Origin: Sinonovacula constricta
Lineage: Eukaryota; Mollusca; Bivalvia; Cardiida; Solecurtidae
Assembly (NCBI GenBank): GCA_007844125.1
Contig: CM017572.1
Location: 44,560,632-44,624,631 of the forward strand
DNA: 64,000 nt
Direction: 5' to 3'
Positions 63,301 through 64,000 of the stretch are shown here, one piece after another. The first letter of the stretch is position 1. Each line of letters starts with the position of its first letter. The notes under the pieces were generated by a model, which worked only from the letters and a program-made list of their open reading frames with translations, searched no databases and was not told the DNA's origin. The position numbers and the translations under genes were made by a program.

Positions 63301-64000
63301 CTTAATGACTATGGCACTGGCAGATCAGGTCAAATACAGGCTTAATGACTATGATACTGGCAGATCCGTTCAAATACTGGCTTAATGACTATGATACTGG
63401 CAGATCCGGTTAATTACAGGCTTAATGACTATGATACTGGCAGATCAGGTCAAATACAGGCTTAATGACTATGATACTGGCAGATCCGGTCAAATACAGG
63501 CTTAATGACTATGATACTGGCAGATCCGGTCAAATACAGGCTTAATGACTATGATAGTGGCAGATCAGGTATAATACAGGCTTAATGACTATGATAGTGG
63601 CAGATCAGGTCAAATACAGGCTTAATGACTATGATAGTGGCAGATCCGGTCAAATACAGGCTTAATGACTATGATAGTGGCAGATCAGGTCAAATACAGG
63701 CTTACATGTAATGCCTATGATAGTGGCAGATCAGGTCAAATGCAGGCTTAATGACTATGACACTGGCAGATCCGGTCAAATACAGGCTTAATGACTATGA
63801 CACTGGCAGATCAGGTCAAATACAGACTTAATGACTATGATACTGGCAGATCCGGTCAAATACAGGCTTAATGACTATGATACTGGCAGATCATGTCAAA
63901 TACAGACTTAATGACTATGATACTGACAGATCAGGTCAAATACAGGCTCAATGACTATGACACTGGCAGATCAGGTCAAATACAGACTTAATGACTATGA
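47790..64000. repeat. ~9.3-9.65 kb segmental duplication inside the array
   Basis: About 47,790-54,350 recurs from 57,120 to the window end. The offset is 9,331 at TGCTTAATGACTATGATAGA (47,842 / 57,173), 9,371 at 50,642 / 60,013, 9,411 at 51,967 / 61,378 and 9,651 at 54,050 / 63,701. All steps are multiples of 40, so copies differ by whole monomers. Confidence 0.85.
54451..56290. repeat. Local 920-bp duplication (23 monomers)
   Basis: CAGGCTAAAT at 54,451 and 55,371 marks two adjacent copies of a 23-monomer block sharing the GACTAGGACACTGG and GATTACGACACTGG variants. A smaller 280-bp (7-monomer) duplication with ATGTCTAATA at 56,601 and 56,881 follows. Confidence 0.85.

Larger units (their letters stand above)
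37340..64000. repeat. 40-bp satellite array, >26.6 kb, hierarchical
   Basis: Tandem 40-bp monomers fill the window to its end, about 665 units, and the array continues beyond. The monomer core is TGGCAGATC, followed by (A/C)GGTCA or ATGTCA, then AATACAG, (G/A)CTTAATGACTATGA. Variation is concentrated at a few sites: GACAC/GATAC/GATAG before the core, CAGG/CCGG/CATG after it, and AGGC/AGAC near the end. Length variants are rare (39-mers with AATAAGG; a few 50-mers with an extra ACATGTAATG). Forty is not a multiple of three and TAATGA gives stops, so it is not coding. Longer units of 280, 920, 2,158, about 4,041 and about 9,330-9,650 bp are themselves duplicated. Confidence 0.97.

Noticed and set aside
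37340..64000. CRISPR-like array
   Set aside because: Monomers are contiguous 40-bp tandem repeats with no unique spacers, in a eukaryotic context.
37340..64000. Coding minisatellite (repeat protein)
   Set aside because: Period 40 shifts frame each unit and TAA/TGA stops recur in all plus frames; no long open frame on either strand.

Overview
The window reads as nuclear DNA of a metazoan, most probably a bivalve mollusc. Reasons: AT-rich sequence with long gene-poor stretches, short exons with GT-AG introns, an invertebrate TRPV-like channel gene, a PIF/Harbinger DNA transposon, a tRNA-derived SINE whose tail ends in an AAACCCAATAAACAAAC type sequence, and dispersed repeats of the CCCACGAAAT and GGTCAC/GCAGCCAC kinds that I associate with bivalve genomes. 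The species cannot be named from the sequence.

Layout. 1-9,090: AT-rich and mostly featureless, with one dispersed repeat (699-945) and one orphan coding-like exon (5,764-6,033). 9,095-11,201: a decayed Harbinger element with TTA target duplication, terminal inverted repeats and a broken HARBI1-like transposase. 11,570-14,392: two tandem minus-strand relics of a reverse-transcriptase retroelement. 14,713-15,250: second copy of the dispersed repeat, interrupted by a SINE with a perfect 12-bp target duplication. 16,682-24,617: an apparently intact five-exon TRPV-like cation channel gene (893 residues as reconstructed) with N-terminal repeats, ankyrin repeats, six membrane segments and a GLGD pore filter. 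30,603-34,477: a second copy in the same orientation, clearly a pseudogene (frameshifts, lost splice acceptor, deletion removing S3 to the pore). 35,797-36,339: a cytochrome P450 K-helix exon and a doubtful following exon, interrupted by a long CT microsatellite. 37,207-37,315: a probable minus-strand exon. 37,340 to the window end: about 26.7 kb of a 40-bp tandem satellite (roughly 665 monomers) with nested higher-order duplications.

How it fits together. The only plausible working gene is the TRPV-like channel. The pseudogene beside it is a tandem duplicate that shares its exon plan, splice phases and even the leader just before the start codon. The remaining content is mobile-element debris and satellite. 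If the minus-strand exon is real, the satellite lies in an intron of a gene whose 5' part is beyond the window. I found no operon, CRISPR array, rRNA or intact tRNA gene. The least ordinary structure is the hierarchical 40-bp array.
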